DNA of 64,000 nt from Algoriphagus locisalis (GCF_900116615.1 NZ_FPBF01000002.1:682001-746000); one strand, 5' to 3'. Counted from the first letter of the stretch, positions 53,384 to 62,604 are shown. The notes: a model not told the origin generated them from the letters alone. Numbers and translations are program-made.

Positions 53384-53456
53384 CAAGTTTACAACTTAAG
53401 CTGTTTCTTTTTGTTTTCGTTCGTAATGAATTAACTCCGGTTTTTAATACAGGAAA

Positions 53457-54125
53457 TCAAACCTGGAGCGTAAAATTAAGAATTGTAAAAAAGAGAATCA
53501 TCGCAACCAGCAAGAAAGCGGCCAGTGGATTCCCTTTATCAAAGTTACCTTTTCTATAGATCAAATGGATCAAAAACGCAACTATAAACCAAGTCAGATA
53601 GTTATCAGCTGGAATAACCCCTGACTTCCAATACCAAAAGTCCAAGGCCACCGCTACAGGTTCCATGATGTAATCAATCAACGTCATGGCTGTGGCTCCA
53701 AGTAAGGCTGCATAATAATCATTATCGGTAACCTTGTAGAAAACGGCTCCGGTGAGATATACCAAAATAAACCAATTGATTCCAATGACGATAGGTACCT
53801 GCCAAAGCATGGGTCCCAGCGTAGGACCATACACATAATCTCCGAAAATATACCCGGTATGAATCCCGATCAGCTCGGCACCAAAGCCTATCCAAAAAGC
53901 AACGGCTGCAAAAATCGGAAATGCCTCTGACCAACCTCTATGAAATCCCAAAACCAATAAGAGCGTAAGGATAAGCTGAGCCGGTGTGAGCATCAGGAAA
54001 TAGTCTCGGTATTCCGGCAAACTTAATCCTATGGCTCCAACGCCATATAGCGCAACCACCACAATTTTTGCTATAATCAATCGCTTATTCTGTGCTTCGG
54101 GGGGAGCTTTCGCTATTTTATGCAT
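53457..54125 (-). CDS. cruF: Carotenoid 1,2-hydratase CruF
   Basis: A 222-residue membrane protein with about six TM segments (for example VVALYGVGAIGLSLP, LAAFLLVAMILFFTIL). The patterns ELIGIHTGYIFGDYVYGPTLGPMLWQVPIVIGINWF and DPMxxALDFWYW-like YIMEPVAVALDFWYW are characteristic of CruF, which hydrates the psi end of acyclic or monocyclic carotenoids. With crtD elsewhere in the window this gives a 1'-hydroxy-3',4'-didehydro acyclic end. First gene of its unit. Confidence 0.85.
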   Translation of the reverse strand: MHKIAKAPPEAQNKRLIIAKIVVVALYGVGAIGLSLPEYRDYFLMLTPAQLILTLLLVLGFHRGWSEAFPIFAAVAFWIGFGAELIGIHTGYIFGDYVYGPTLGPMLWQVPIVIGINWFILVYLTGAVFYKVTDNDYYAALLGATAMTLIDYIMEPVAVALDFWYWKSGVIPADNYLTWFIVAFLIHLIYRKGNFDKGNPLAAFLLVAMILFFTILNFTLQV

Positions 54126-54237
54126 TAACTGAGGCGCTTTTGATTAAAGAATATTCACTTATTCGGGTTTGGATTCCTAACTTTGAAATCTCAAATCTGT
54201 TTGCAAAAAAACGAAATTCCAGCCAAAATTCACTGAT

Positions 54238-54543
54238 ATGATTCTTTACAACATCACGTTTACTGTCTCCAACGATATAGAAGAAGATTTTGTACAGTGG
54301 ATGAAAGGCACCCATATCCCGGATATTTTTGCCACTGGGCTATTTACTGAACATAAATTCTTTAGATTACTCAACAGCCCAGACGACAGCGTAACGAATT
54401 ATTCTGTGCAGTTTTTTGCAGAAAACACCCGCAAACTGATCGAATACGAAAGTCGGTTTGCAAAAGAACTTCGCTACGAAACTCAAGCCAGATACGGCGA
54501 GAAGGCAATACCGTTCCGCACGCTGATGGAGTCGGTGGGTTAA
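54238..54543 (+). CDS. DUF4286 family protein
   Basis: A 101-residue soluble protein with the DUF4286 pattern: MILYNITFTVSNDIEEDFVQ at the start, MKGTHIPDIFATGLFTEHKFF, and YSVQFFAENTRKLIEYES. A compact ferredoxin-like alpha/beta fold is expected. Function unknown. Divergent from cruF; a TAACTTTG stretch at 54178-54185 could be its promoter box. Confidence 0.85.
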   Translation: MILYNITFTVSNDIEEDFVQWMKGTHIPDIFATGLFTEHKFFRLLNSPDDSVTNYSVQFFAENTRKLIEYESRFAKELRYETQARYGEKAIPFRTLMESVG

Positions 54544-54563
54544 CTTTAAAGCAGGGAGGCACT

Positions 54564-54824
54564 AGTTTCGCCCCATTCGGGGCTGCCAGACAGGTTCTAC
54601 CGAAATGCCCCCGGCTTTGCCGAGGGTTATGAAAAGTTACAATCCTTCGGGTTTTTCCTATCAAGATGACCTCTAATCAGCTATGAATTACGCAAGGATA
54701 GTATTCAATGAAGTGCTTCATTTTTAAGCCAGCTCCGAAGGAGCCTAACCATTCATGACCCTGTACGAAGTGCAGGGAACCAATGACGATGAAATGGATG
54801 AGCCCTGAAAGGGCGGAACTTTTA
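54564..54824. repeat. Left copy of a hairpin-rich REP-like repeat
   Basis: A non-coding array of about six small hairpins. In order: GCCCC...GGGGC, CCCGGC...GCCGAGG, an (A)ATCC-TTC-GGG(TT) unit, GCTCC-GAA-GGAGC, CCCTG...CAGGG and GCCCT-GAA-AGGGC. It matches the copy at 55318-55576 in the same order and orientation, and the transposase gene lies between them. Confidence 0.75.
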
Positions 54825-54865
54825 CCAAAAAAACTTAACTTTCTTAAAACAAACTTTTTTAAAAA

Positions 54866-55312
54866 ATGACTTCTTACCGACAAATGTATTACCATGTCAT
54901 ATTTCATACCAAGAGGAACAAGCCTTCCTTAGATTCAGATTGCAAAGACGTTTACAATTATTTATGGGGAATAGTTAAAAACAAAAAATCAAAACTGTAT
55001 CAAATCAATGGTATTGAAAACCACATTCATTTGCTAGTGGATATCCACCCCACAAATGCTGTTGCAGATTTCATGCAAGATTTAAAAGCCTATTCAAGTG
55101 CTTGGATTAAAAAATCAAAAGCACATCCACATTTTACAGGTTGGGCAGACGGATATGGGTGCTTTACCTGTTCCATTCATGAAAAGGATAGATTAATAAA
55201 TTACATCAAGGGACAAAAGGAACATCACAAAACAGAAACCTTTGAGGATGAGTATCGAAGAATTTTGATTGAAAATGGAATTGAGATTGATGAAAGGTAT
55301 TTTTTGAAATAG
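54866..55312 (+). CDS. IS200-like Y1 (REP-associated) transposase
   Basis: A full-length 148-residue HUH/Y1 single-strand transposase. The HUH motif is HIHLL near residues 53-57, and the catalytic Tyr is in YIKGQKEHH near 112. Start and stop are intact, so it may be functional. It sits between two direct copies of a hairpin-rich repeat of about 260 bp (42 bp and 5 bp away). This arrangement is that of RAYT genes and their REP elements; it is not a classic IS with terminal hairpins only. Confidence 0.85.
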   Translation: MTSYRQMYYHVIFHTKRNKPSLDSDCKDVYNYLWGIVKNKKSKLYQINGIENHIHLLVDIHPTNAVADFMQDLKAYSSAWIKKSKAHPHFTGWADGYGCFTCSIHEKDRLINYIKGQKEHHKTETFEDEYRRILIENGIEIDERYFLK

Positions 55313-55317
55313 AAAGA

Positions 55318-55576
55318 AGTTTCGCCCCATTGGGGGCTGCCATCCAGGTTTTGTCTTCATAACCCCCGGCTTTGCCGAGGTTTATGAATAGTCGCAACCC
55401 TTCGGGTTTTTCTTCCAGAGCTGTTATTAATCAGGTATGAATTATCGAAGAATAGTATTTAGGGAAGTGCTTTTTTATAACCAGCTCCGAAGGAGCCTGA
55501 CCATTCATGACCCTGTACGCAGTGCAGGGTACAGGAAACTAGTAAACAAAGTAGCCCCGAAAGGGCGGAACTTTTA
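55318..55576. repeat. Right copy of the hairpin-rich REP-like repeat
   Basis: Same order of hairpins as the left copy, beginning AGTTTCGCCCC and ending GGGCGGAACTTTTA. Substitutions occur mostly outside stems or are compensated, for example CCCATTCGGGG becomes CCCATTGGGGG. It begins 5 bases after the transposase stop. Confidence 0.75.
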
Positions 55577-55763
55577 TTCATTAGGCTTCACCATACTATA
55601 AAATCTTACTAGCAAAGTTAAATTACCTAGAAGTTCAGCTTTCAGAGCCAAAGTCTCACACCGCATATTAGTATCATTCCACCCTATTTTTTTTGAATAA
55701 TTAACATTTTTTAGTCGGTTTTCACTTACAGATTTTTTAGTTTTAAGGCTAACCCTCCTGTAA
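55577..55763. other. Upstream region of the lipoprotein array
   Basis: About 190 AT-rich bases between the right REP-like repeat and the first lipoprotein gene. The promoter of the array should lie here. Only T-rich tracts are visible, with no convincing TAnnTTTG box at good spacing. No ORF. Confidence 0.4.
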
Positions 55764-56909
55764 ATGAAGAGACTACTTATTTTTTCCTTTCTGACTATTT
55801 CATTTTTTTCCTGCGGAGAAAAAGGCATCTCCAAAAAATCCGAATCCGATAACATTCTAGAAAACCTGACTTACTCAGTGGATACTGTCGTGGTAGATCC
55901 TGGAGATGAGCTCATCAATCTCGCTATGGGTCTTTACTTTTTTGATGTTTCCAACGACTCCAAAAGACTCTATCAACTAACACCAAATGATCAATCGGTA
56001 GCTGTGATCGACCTGGACCGACTGGAACTGATCAAAAAAATCAAATTCGAAAAAGAAGGACCAAACGGAATAGGCTCATTCCCAGCTGATATAAAAGTGT
56101 TGCCAGGCGAAAACTTCATGTTTTCAACCTTTCAATCAGCGGGGGTCTTCGATTCTCAGACTTCCAAAATAGATGACATTACGCTAAAAGCTGAGCAGTA
56201 TCCAGAACTTGGGATAGAGGAAAGTCAAGACATGAATTTCCAGATCAACATCAGTGAAAATGGGGATTACCTCTATTCCCTTCCGGGAGGAATTATGGAA
56301 AGTAACAGAGACTTGGTGGTCATAGACAAATCCAACAATACCGGTAAAAAGTTTGACATTCCTGCGTTGGACAACACGGGGAAGTTCAGCATTATGTTTT
56401 TCAAGGACGGCATGGCAGAGATTTCTATGGAAGATTATTTCATGGATGAATACCAAGGTGATTTGTATCTCTCCTCTTCGGTTACCAGTGATTTATATCG
56501 CTATAACTTCCAGCAAGACTCGCTGCAACTATTTTCCTTTCCCATCACAGTAAGTCCCAAAGAGAAAACCGAACTTCCAAAAAGAGAAGTCTCCTCCAAA
56601 AAAGAACAGCAGGAAGAATCCCAAAAAGTACGCTCCCAAATATCCTTCAAACACCTCATGTGGGATGAATCCAGAAAGCCTTTTTTTAGGATTGCGAGCA
56701 TTACACTACCCAGTGAAACCCCAGGTTCTCCAGCAAAAATCTCGGTGTTTCTATATGCCTTTGACACTAACATGAAGCTGGTTGGAGAGACCTTGATAGA
56801 TGATCTAAAAAGCATTCCTGAATCAGCCTTCTTCAAAGACGGCAAGCTCTACTCCTATGTCAATGTCGAAGACGAGCTCGGCTTCGCAGTATTTACTTTT
56901 GATTTTTAA
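55764..56909 (+). CDS. DUF4221-like lipoprotein, array gene 1
   Basis: A 381-residue lipoprotein. Signal with lipobox ending SFFSC (C17). An ENLTYSVDTVVVDPGDE block near 31-47, an EKEGPNGIG block near 94-102, a diverged middle, then LMWDESRKPFFRI and a C-terminal FFKDGKLYSY...DELGFAVFTFDF block. The repeated beta-strand/turn pattern suggests a beta-propeller. Family name DUF4221 is from memory of this N/C-terminal pattern; function unknown. It is most like array gene 6 in its C-terminal third. First of the tandem array; gene 2 follows after 6 bases. Confidence 0.8.
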   Translation: MKRLLIFSFLTISFFSCGEKGISKKSESDNILENLTYSVDTVVVDPGDELINLAMGLYFFDVSNDSKRLYQLTPNDQSVAVIDLDRLELIKKIKFEKEGPNGIGSFPADIKVLPGENFMFSTFQSAGVFDSQTSKIDDITLKAEQYPELGIEESQDMNFQINISENGDYLYSLPGGIMESNRDLVVIDKSNNTGKKFDIPALDNTGKFSIMFFKDGMAEISMEDYFMDEYQGDLYLSSSVTSDLYRYNFQQDSLQLFSFPITVSPKEKTELPKREVSSKKEQQEESQKVRSQISFKHLMWDESRKPFFRIASITLPSETPGSPAKISVFLYAFDTNMKLVGETLIDDLKSIPESAFFKDGKLYSYVNVEDELGFAVFTFDF

Positions 56910-56915
56910 GCAACT

Positions 56916-58067
56916 ATGAAAAAACTACTAACAATTTCCCTTCTCGCCTTACTTGCCGCCTGTGGCGGTAAAGAATCCGATTCCACAGAACAAAAAAACA
57001 TTCTCGAAAACCTGACCTACACTGTGGATACAGTAGTAGTGGATGCTGGGGAAGACTTCATCAACCTAGGTTTTGGCCTGGGTTCATTTGACCTGACGTC
57101 TGATAAAAGCCAGTTACTGTTCTTTCAAAGTAAGCCACTAATGCTCGTTACAGCGGATTTGGATGAGCTCAAAATCCTGAGCAAAGCAGAATTTGAAACG
57201 GAAGGTCCCAACAGCGTGGGAGCTTATACCCGTGGTCTTAAGGTAGGACCATCGGGGGAGATTTTCATCAAAGGCTATAACGGACAAGGTATTTTCACTC
57301 CTGACGGGGCGATGACCGAGAACCTGAGGTTTTTTCCTGAAGGCTTAGATCCTGACTATGCCAATGACTTTATCAAGGTGTATGGCGGAGGTATTTATGA
57401 TTTCGGGAGCAATAAGTTTTATACTCAACCTTACGGTGAAATTGAAAAACTCAATGAACTGTGGGTTATAGACCCGGTTAGCAAATCCTTCAAATCCTAC
57501 CCTATTCCAAAAATGAAATCGGTAAGAGACAGTGAGATCACCTTGACCCAAAAATCAGATCAGGGAACTACAATGAATTACTTTGGTCCATCAGCCTACA
57601 TGGATATGGAAAACGGTCAGTTGCTGATTTCGGCAGGAACGATGAGTGGGGTTTATACATTGGATCTTGAGGCTGACAGCGTAAAGTTCATTGACATAAC
57701 CCACCAAACTGTTCCAAATGAATGGAATATCACCGTCATGAACGAATCTAGCAATGAAGCTGGCTTTATGGAAGACAGGCGGAAAATTGCCGAGCAGCTG
57801 AATTTCATGGATTTCAAATGGGATGAGACTAGGCAGATGTATCTGCGCTTTGGGAAAAAGACTTTTTTTGGCGAAAACAGAGCAGATCCCCCTACCTATG
57901 AATTATATCTTTTTGCCTATGACAAGGACTTTAATGTATTGGGAGAGACCAAATTGGAAAGCATCAAAACCATACCTATCTCTTACTTCTTCAAAGACGG
58001 CAAGCTCTACTCCTATGTCAATGTCGATGACGAGCTCGGCTTCGTAGTTTTCACTTTTGATTTTTAA
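56916..58067 (+). CDS. DUF4221-like lipoprotein, array gene 2
   Basis: 383 residues. Lipobox LLAACGGKE, with the Cys near residue 16. ENLTYTVDTVVVDAGED, ETEGPNSVGAY, FKWDETRQMYLRFG and the conserved C-terminus with VDDELGFVVFTFDF. Closest to array gene 3 in the middle (IPKMK, TMSGVYTLDLE, HQTVPNEWN). Outer-membrane or periplasmic lipoprotein by signal; role unknown. Confidence 0.8.
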   Translation: MKKLLTISLLALLAACGGKESDSTEQKNILENLTYTVDTVVVDAGEDFINLGFGLGSFDLTSDKSQLLFFQSKPLMLVTADLDELKILSKAEFETEGPNSVGAYTRGLKVGPSGEIFIKGYNGQGIFTPDGAMTENLRFFPEGLDPDYANDFIKVYGGGIYDFGSNKFYTQPYGEIEKLNELWVIDPVSKSFKSYPIPKMKSVRDSEITLTQKSDQGTTMNYFGPSAYMDMENGQLLISAGTMSGVYTLDLEADSVKFIDITHQTVPNEWNITVMNESSNEAGFMEDRRKIAEQLNFMDFKWDETRQMYLRFGKKTFFGENRADPPTYELYLFAYDKDFNVLGETKLESIKTIPISYFFKDGKLYSYVNVDDELGFVVFTFDF

Positions 58068-58071
58068 ACCC

Positions 58072-59223
58072 ATGAAAAGACTTTTAACTGTTTCATTTCT
58101 TGCATTGCTTTCTGCCTGCGCTGGTAAAGAGCCTGAATCAACTGAACAGAAAAACATCCTCGAAAATCTTACTTATTCGGTCGATACACTGGTGGTAGAT
58201 GCAGGAGAGGATTTTCTGAACTTATCCCGTGGATTAGGTGAGTTTGGTCTCAGCGATGATAAAAAAAGGCTGTTCTTTTTTGAGAGTGAACCACCTAAGC
58301 TAGTTGAAGTGGATTTGGAAAATTTAAAAGTCCTGAAAAAGACTGAATTTGAAGTAGAAGGACCAGACGGTATTGGATCATATTTATCCGGTTTGGAAAT
58401 AGGCCCTACTGGAAATCTGTATATAAACAGCTATGCGACCGTAGGGATTTTCGGTCAGAACGGAAAAAAACTACAGGATTTGAAATTTTTCCCTTCTGGA
58501 ATAGATTCAGCTTTGGCAGAAAATAATCGGACGCTCTTTTCAAGAGCCGTGTATGATTTTGACAGCAGAAAAATTTATAGCCAACCTACGTTTCAAGATG
58601 CTCAGGATCATATCCTATTAATTCTCGACCCCGAAACCCAAACCGCCCAATCGCTGCCTATACCCAAAATGAAAATAGTGGATGATTACAGCGGGACTTT
58701 TACAATTGAATCTGGAGGCTCAAGCATGATATCATTTTATGCTGTTGCGAGTTTCTTCACTTTTTTCCCAGGGGAATTGATCCTATCCACCGGTGCTATG
58801 AGTAGTATTTATAGATATAATATTCAAACAGAGGAGCTAGCTTTTATTGATATACAGCACCAATCTGTCCCTAACGTAATGAAAATAGAAATCCCTAAAA
58901 ATACTTCAGATCCAAAGGAGGCTAGTGATATTCAGAATAAGATTTTTGAACATATCAATTTTATGGAAATGTTATGGGACGAATCTCGTCAACTGTATTT
59001 TCGATTTGGCCTGAAAACTTTTAGAGGTGAAACGAAAGATGATCCTACAACTTTTGAATACTATCTTTTTGCGTATGATCGAGATTTCAAGGTACTGGGA
59101 GAGACCAAATTGAACACTATAGAAGGTTTATTGTCGAAAACTTTCTTTAAAGACGGCAAGCTCTACTCCTACGTCAATATCGATGACGAGCTAGGCTTTG
59201 CAGTATTCACTTTTGATTTTTAA
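58072..59223 (+). CDS. DUF4221-like lipoprotein, array gene 3
   Basis: From the ATG at 58072 the protein is 383 residues; an in-frame extension to 58057 overlaps gene 2 and is not preferred. Lipobox LLSACAGKE. ENLTYSVDTLVVDAGED, EVEGPDGIGSY, MLWDESRQLYFRFG and the conserved C-terminus. Shares with gene 2 the middle motifs IPKMK, AMSSIYRYNIQ and HQSVPN. Four bases after gene 2. Confidence 0.8.
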   Translation: MKRLLTVSFLALLSACAGKEPESTEQKNILENLTYSVDTLVVDAGEDFLNLSRGLGEFGLSDDKKRLFFFESEPPKLVEVDLENLKVLKKTEFEVEGPDGIGSYLSGLEIGPTGNLYINSYATVGIFGQNGKKLQDLKFFPSGIDSALAENNRTLFSRAVYDFDSRKIYSQPTFQDAQDHILLILDPETQTAQSLPIPKMKIVDDYSGTFTIESGGSSMISFYAVASFFTFFPGELILSTGAMSSIYRYNIQTEELAFIDIQHQSVPNVMKIEIPKNTSDPKEASDIQNKIFEHINFMEMLWDESRQLYFRFGLKTFRGETKDDPTTFEYYLFAYDRDFKVLGETKLNTIEGLLSKTFFKDGKLYSYVNIDDELGFAVFTFDF

Positions 59224-59229
59224 GGAACT

Positions 59230-60351
59230 ATGAAAAGACTACTCATTCTTATTCTAATAACGATAGTTTGTAAATCCTGCACTAAACAATCCAATGAATC
59301 TGAGCAGGACGAATTTGAATTTACTTACTCAGTTGATACTGTGATGATAGATTCAGGCGATGAGTTTATTTATTTAAACTCGGGGTTAAGAATGGCAGCC
59401 CTATCCCCAGATAAAAACTTACTTTACAATTATAATCATAGTTCATCAGAAATTGAAGTTATAGACTTGGGTCAATTGAAATTGACTAATCGAATAAAAA
59501 TGGAAAAGGAAGGGCCTAACGGCACAGGTAATCCCAGTAGCATAACAATAAGTCTAGATGGGAGATTCTTTTTTGCTACCAATACTGAAATCCGAGAATT
59601 CAATGCTCAGTTGGATTCCATGAAGCAGTATAAATTCAACGGAAAGAAGTTTGAAGTTTTGAATTCTGATGAGACTATTAATTCCCCTTTTGTGCTTTCT
59701 CCAGACGGGAAGTTTGCACTCGTTAATTATGGACCTATCGAATATTTTGAAGTAAGAAATGGGATTTCTGCGCTTAATTTGGCTGATTTTAAACTTAAGA
59801 AGTTCCCATTAGAATTATTTGAAAGATCTGATCCCTATCATATCTCCTTTTCCGAAAACGGACAAATAAGACTGAAAACGATCGAATCAATGCATATCGA
59901 TCCAATAGATCATCGAGTGCTAATTTCCTCTCATAATTTCAACGAAGCTTATCTATTAGACCTGATCTCAGATTCCTTAACAAGAAAGATATTTGATTCG
60001 AAGCTGACTCAAAACATCAAACAGATACCTGCCAGATCCACTGCAAATTCACGGGAAGAATTTCATAAATTATGGAATGGAACTAAAGACTACGTGGAGT
60101 TTGGTAGATTCTACTATGACGATTTCAATGAAAAGTTCTGGAGGTTCTCACAGGATCTCGATCGCAAGATAGGAGACTCAGCAGTCTATAAGCAGATAAC
60201 GACCATTTTTGATAAAAACCTGAATCAACTCCACGAGGAAGTAATCCCTATTCCTTATTACGGATTCAAGTTCTTCAAAAACGGCAAGCTCTACTCCTAT
60301 ATAAATGTCGAAGACGAGCTCGGCTTCGCAGTATTCACTTTTGATTTTTAA
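59230..60351 (+). CDS. DUF4221-like lipoprotein, array gene 4
   Basis: 373 residues. Signal ends TIVCKSCTKQ, with the lipidated Cys near 17. The N-terminal block is FEFTYSVDTVMIDSGDE, without the ENL of the others; then MEKEGPNGTGN and GRFYYDDFNEKFWRFSQDLDRKIGDS. It forms a sub-pair with gene 5. Its C-terminal block is nevertheless almost identical in DNA to that of gene 1 (4 differences in 81 bases). Confidence 0.8.
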   Translation: MKRLLILILITIVCKSCTKQSNESEQDEFEFTYSVDTVMIDSGDEFIYLNSGLRMAALSPDKNLLYNYNHSSSEIEVIDLGQLKLTNRIKMEKEGPNGTGNPSSITISLDGRFFFATNTEIREFNAQLDSMKQYKFNGKKFEVLNSDETINSPFVLSPDGKFALVNYGPIEYFEVRNGISALNLADFKLKKFPLELFERSDPYHISFSENGQIRLKTIESMHIDPIDHRVLISSHNFNEAYLLDLISDSLTRKIFDSKLTQNIKQIPARSTANSREEFHKLWNGTKDYVEFGRFYYDDFNEKFWRFSQDLDRKIGDSAVYKQITTIFDKNLNQLHEEVIPIPYYGFKFFKNGKLYSYINVEDELGFAVFTFDF

Positions 60352-60359
60352 ACCCAACT

Positions 60360-61454
60360 ATGAAAAAACTGACTCCTCTTATTTTACTCGTCCTTTGTCT
60401 GGCTTGTGGTAATCCAACAGATAAATCCAATCAGGAAGAAGTTAATTTTACTTTTCGGGTGGATACGGTTATGGTGGACGCAGGTGAGGAAATCCTCTTT
60501 CTCCAATCGGCCTTAAGCCATTCAAGCCTTTCTGTGGATCAAAAGAAACTCTTCAATTTTTCTCCCAAAAGTGAGCTGGAAGTTATTGATTTGGAAAGCT
60601 TGAAGTTGCTTGACAAGATTGCCACAGATAAAGAAGGACCACTTGGTACAGGCTGGCCTTACGCCATCCAAGTCGATCAAACTGGAAATATGGTTTTTTA
60701 TGGGGTTGAGGAAGTAAGGGTTTTTAGTTCTGACTTGAGCTCCATGAAACGTTATCAACTTACTACCGAGGCTTTGTCAGGGCTAGAACCTGAGATGTTA
60801 TCCATGTTTAACCCAAAGATCACTTATGGTAACCTACTCTATGGGATATATGAAACGCTCGAACAAGTACCTCAAGGGATTGCAATTGTTTCAATGGAAG
60901 ATGGTAGCGTAAAAAAGATTCCACTAGATCTGGCTGGTAGAATAGCCCCATATACCTATTTATTAGGATCAGATAGAAAAGTATTTGAAATGATCAACTT
61001 GGAGCTAGTCGATAAGTCGCTTATCCTGTCCACGGCATACGCCAATGAAGCGTTGATACTGGATTTGGAAAGTGATTCGGTAACAGTAAAAACCTTTCAC
61101 TCTGAATTGACATCTGACAAAAAGAAGATTCCAATCAGAACATCGGCTGAGACAATCAATGAAATAGATGACCTCATAAAGGAGTCGAAGAAAGATGTAA
61201 CATTTGGCCAATTCTATTTCGATAAAATGCACCGGAGGCTTGTACGATTTTCCCGGGAACTTGACCGGGAAATCGGTGACTCCTTGATTTTTAGAAATGT
61301 ACTTACGGTCTTTGACAAAGAGCTGAATCAGCTGGCTGAGACCGAAGTGTCCGTAGATCCCTTTTCCAAGAAATTCTTCAAAGACGGAAAGCTCTACTCC
61401 TATATTAATGTCGAAGACGAACTCGGCTTCGCAGTTTTCACATTTGATTTTTAA
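60360..61454 (+). CDS. DUF4221-like lipoprotein, array gene 5
   Basis: 364 residues, the shortest copy. Lipobox LCLACGN. VNFTFRVDTVMVDAGEE, TDKEGPLGTGW, VTFGQFYFDKMHRRLVRFSRELDREIGDS, then the conserved C-terminus. Pairs with gene 4 by shared middle and tail motifs. Eight bases after gene 4. Confidence 0.8.
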   Translation: MKKLTPLILLVLCLACGNPTDKSNQEEVNFTFRVDTVMVDAGEEILFLQSALSHSSLSVDQKKLFNFSPKSELEVIDLESLKLLDKIATDKEGPLGTGWPYAIQVDQTGNMVFYGVEEVRVFSSDLSSMKRYQLTTEALSGLEPEMLSMFNPKITYGNLLYGIYETLEQVPQGIAIVSMEDGSVKKIPLDLAGRIAPYTYLLGSDRKVFEMINLELVDKSLILSTAYANEALILDLESDSVTVKTFHSELTSDKKKIPIRTSAETINEIDDLIKESKKDVTFGQFYFDKMHRRLVRFSRELDREIGDSLIFRNVLTVFDKELNQLAETEVSVDPFSKKFFKDGKLYSYINVEDELGFAVFTFDF

Positions 61455-61460
61455 AAAACT

Positions 61461-62600
61461 ATGAAAAAACTACTTACGATTTCATTACTTGTACTTCTTT
61501 CAGCCTGCGGGGGAAAGGAATCTGAAACCACCTCTAGATCCGAAAATATCCTGGAAAACCTGACCTACTCGGTAGATACGGTGGTGGTGGATCCAGGGGA
61601 GGAAATCATTAATCTCAAATATGGGCTATCCAGTTCTTCAATGAGTCCTGATCAACAAAAGCTCTATAAGTTTGATGGGAATACAATGCAATTGCAAGAA
61701 ATCAATTTGGATAAATTGGCACTTACAGCCAGCTTTCCATTTGAAAAAGAAGGGCCAAATGGGGTAGGCCCCTTTGGAAATACACTCACCTCTCTCAGAG
61801 ATGAGCTATTTCTATTTAGTGGTCATAATAGAATTGGCAAATTTTCGAAGACCGGTGAGCTATCGCAGGACTTTGATTACACGATTGATGAGTTACTTGA
61901 AGGTGAAAAAGCAAAGGGGCATATGCTTTCTCAATTCGCTTATTTGGAAGGAAATCAACTGGGATTTTTTTTGGAAACCAATTTTTTTGATCCTGTATTC
62001 AATCTCGTATTAGTCAACTTTGAAGAAGAGAATTCAAAAGTGATCGACCTTCCAGAGATGGATATAACACATGATTATAGAGTCGTCACGGATGATAATG
62101 GTTATAAAGTGAGTATTACACAGGAAGTAAATGTACAAACTATAAATTCCAAAGCTTATGTCTCCAATACGGTAAGCAGTGGCATATACCGTTATGATCC
62201 TGAACTGGATACCCTGCAATACATCACTTTCCCTCTTACCCTTACAGCTACCCAAAAGACCAGAAAAATCAAAAATGAGGTGTCGTCAGCAGAAGAACGA
62301 AAAGAGCAAACGGCATTGATAAATTCTGAAGTACGTTTCAACGAACTTCTTTGGGATGATAAATCCAATCAATTCTTCCGCTTCAGCTCTATCCTAATCC
62401 CTAGCAATTCTGAAGAACCAAGCAAAAAAAGTGAAGTATTTCTTTCTGCTTTTGACTCACAACTCAACCTGATAGGTGAGAAAAAACTGGAAGAGCTCTT
62501 TACTGTACCCGAAAATGCCTTCTTCAAAGACGGCAAGCTCTACTCCTACGTCAATGTAGGAGACGAACTCGGCTTCGCAGTATTCACTTTTAACTTCTGA
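61461..62600 (+). CDS. DUF4221-like lipoprotein, array gene 6
   Basis: 379 residues. Lipobox LLSACGGKE. ENLTYSVDTVVVDPGEE, EKEGPNGVGPF, NEVSSAEERKEQ and ELLWDDKSNQFFRFSSI, followed by the conserved C-terminus ending FTFNF. Resembles gene 1 in its C-terminal third (EVSS...EE/EQ segment, SILIPS versus SITLPS). It uses TGA, unlike TAA or TAG in the other copies. Confidence 0.8.
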   Translation: MKKLLTISLLVLLSACGGKESETTSRSENILENLTYSVDTVVVDPGEEIINLKYGLSSSSMSPDQQKLYKFDGNTMQLQEINLDKLALTASFPFEKEGPNGVGPFGNTLTSLRDELFLFSGHNRIGKFSKTGELSQDFDYTIDELLEGEKAKGHMLSQFAYLEGNQLGFFLETNFFDPVFNLVLVNFEEENSKVIDLPEMDITHDYRVVTDDNGYKVSITQEVNVQTINSKAYVSNTVSSGIYRYDPELDTLQYITFPLTLTATQKTRKIKNEVSSAEERKEQTALINSEVRFNELLWDDKSNQFFRFSSILIPSNSEEPSKKSEVFLSAFDSQLNLIGEKKLEELFTVPENAFFKDGKLYSYVNVGDELGFAVFTFNF

Positions 62601-62604
62601 ACCC

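Noticed and set aside
55574-55855. 93-codon minus-strand ORF upstream of the lipoprotein array
   Set aside because: Antisense to the signal peptide of array gene 1 and to a T-rich non-coding stretch; Lys/Ser-rich low-complexity product.
56829-62600. Repeated 81-bp segments as a CRISPR-like or other repeat array
   Set aside because: The segments are in-frame gene ends about 1.1 kb apart, not short regular repeats with spacers.
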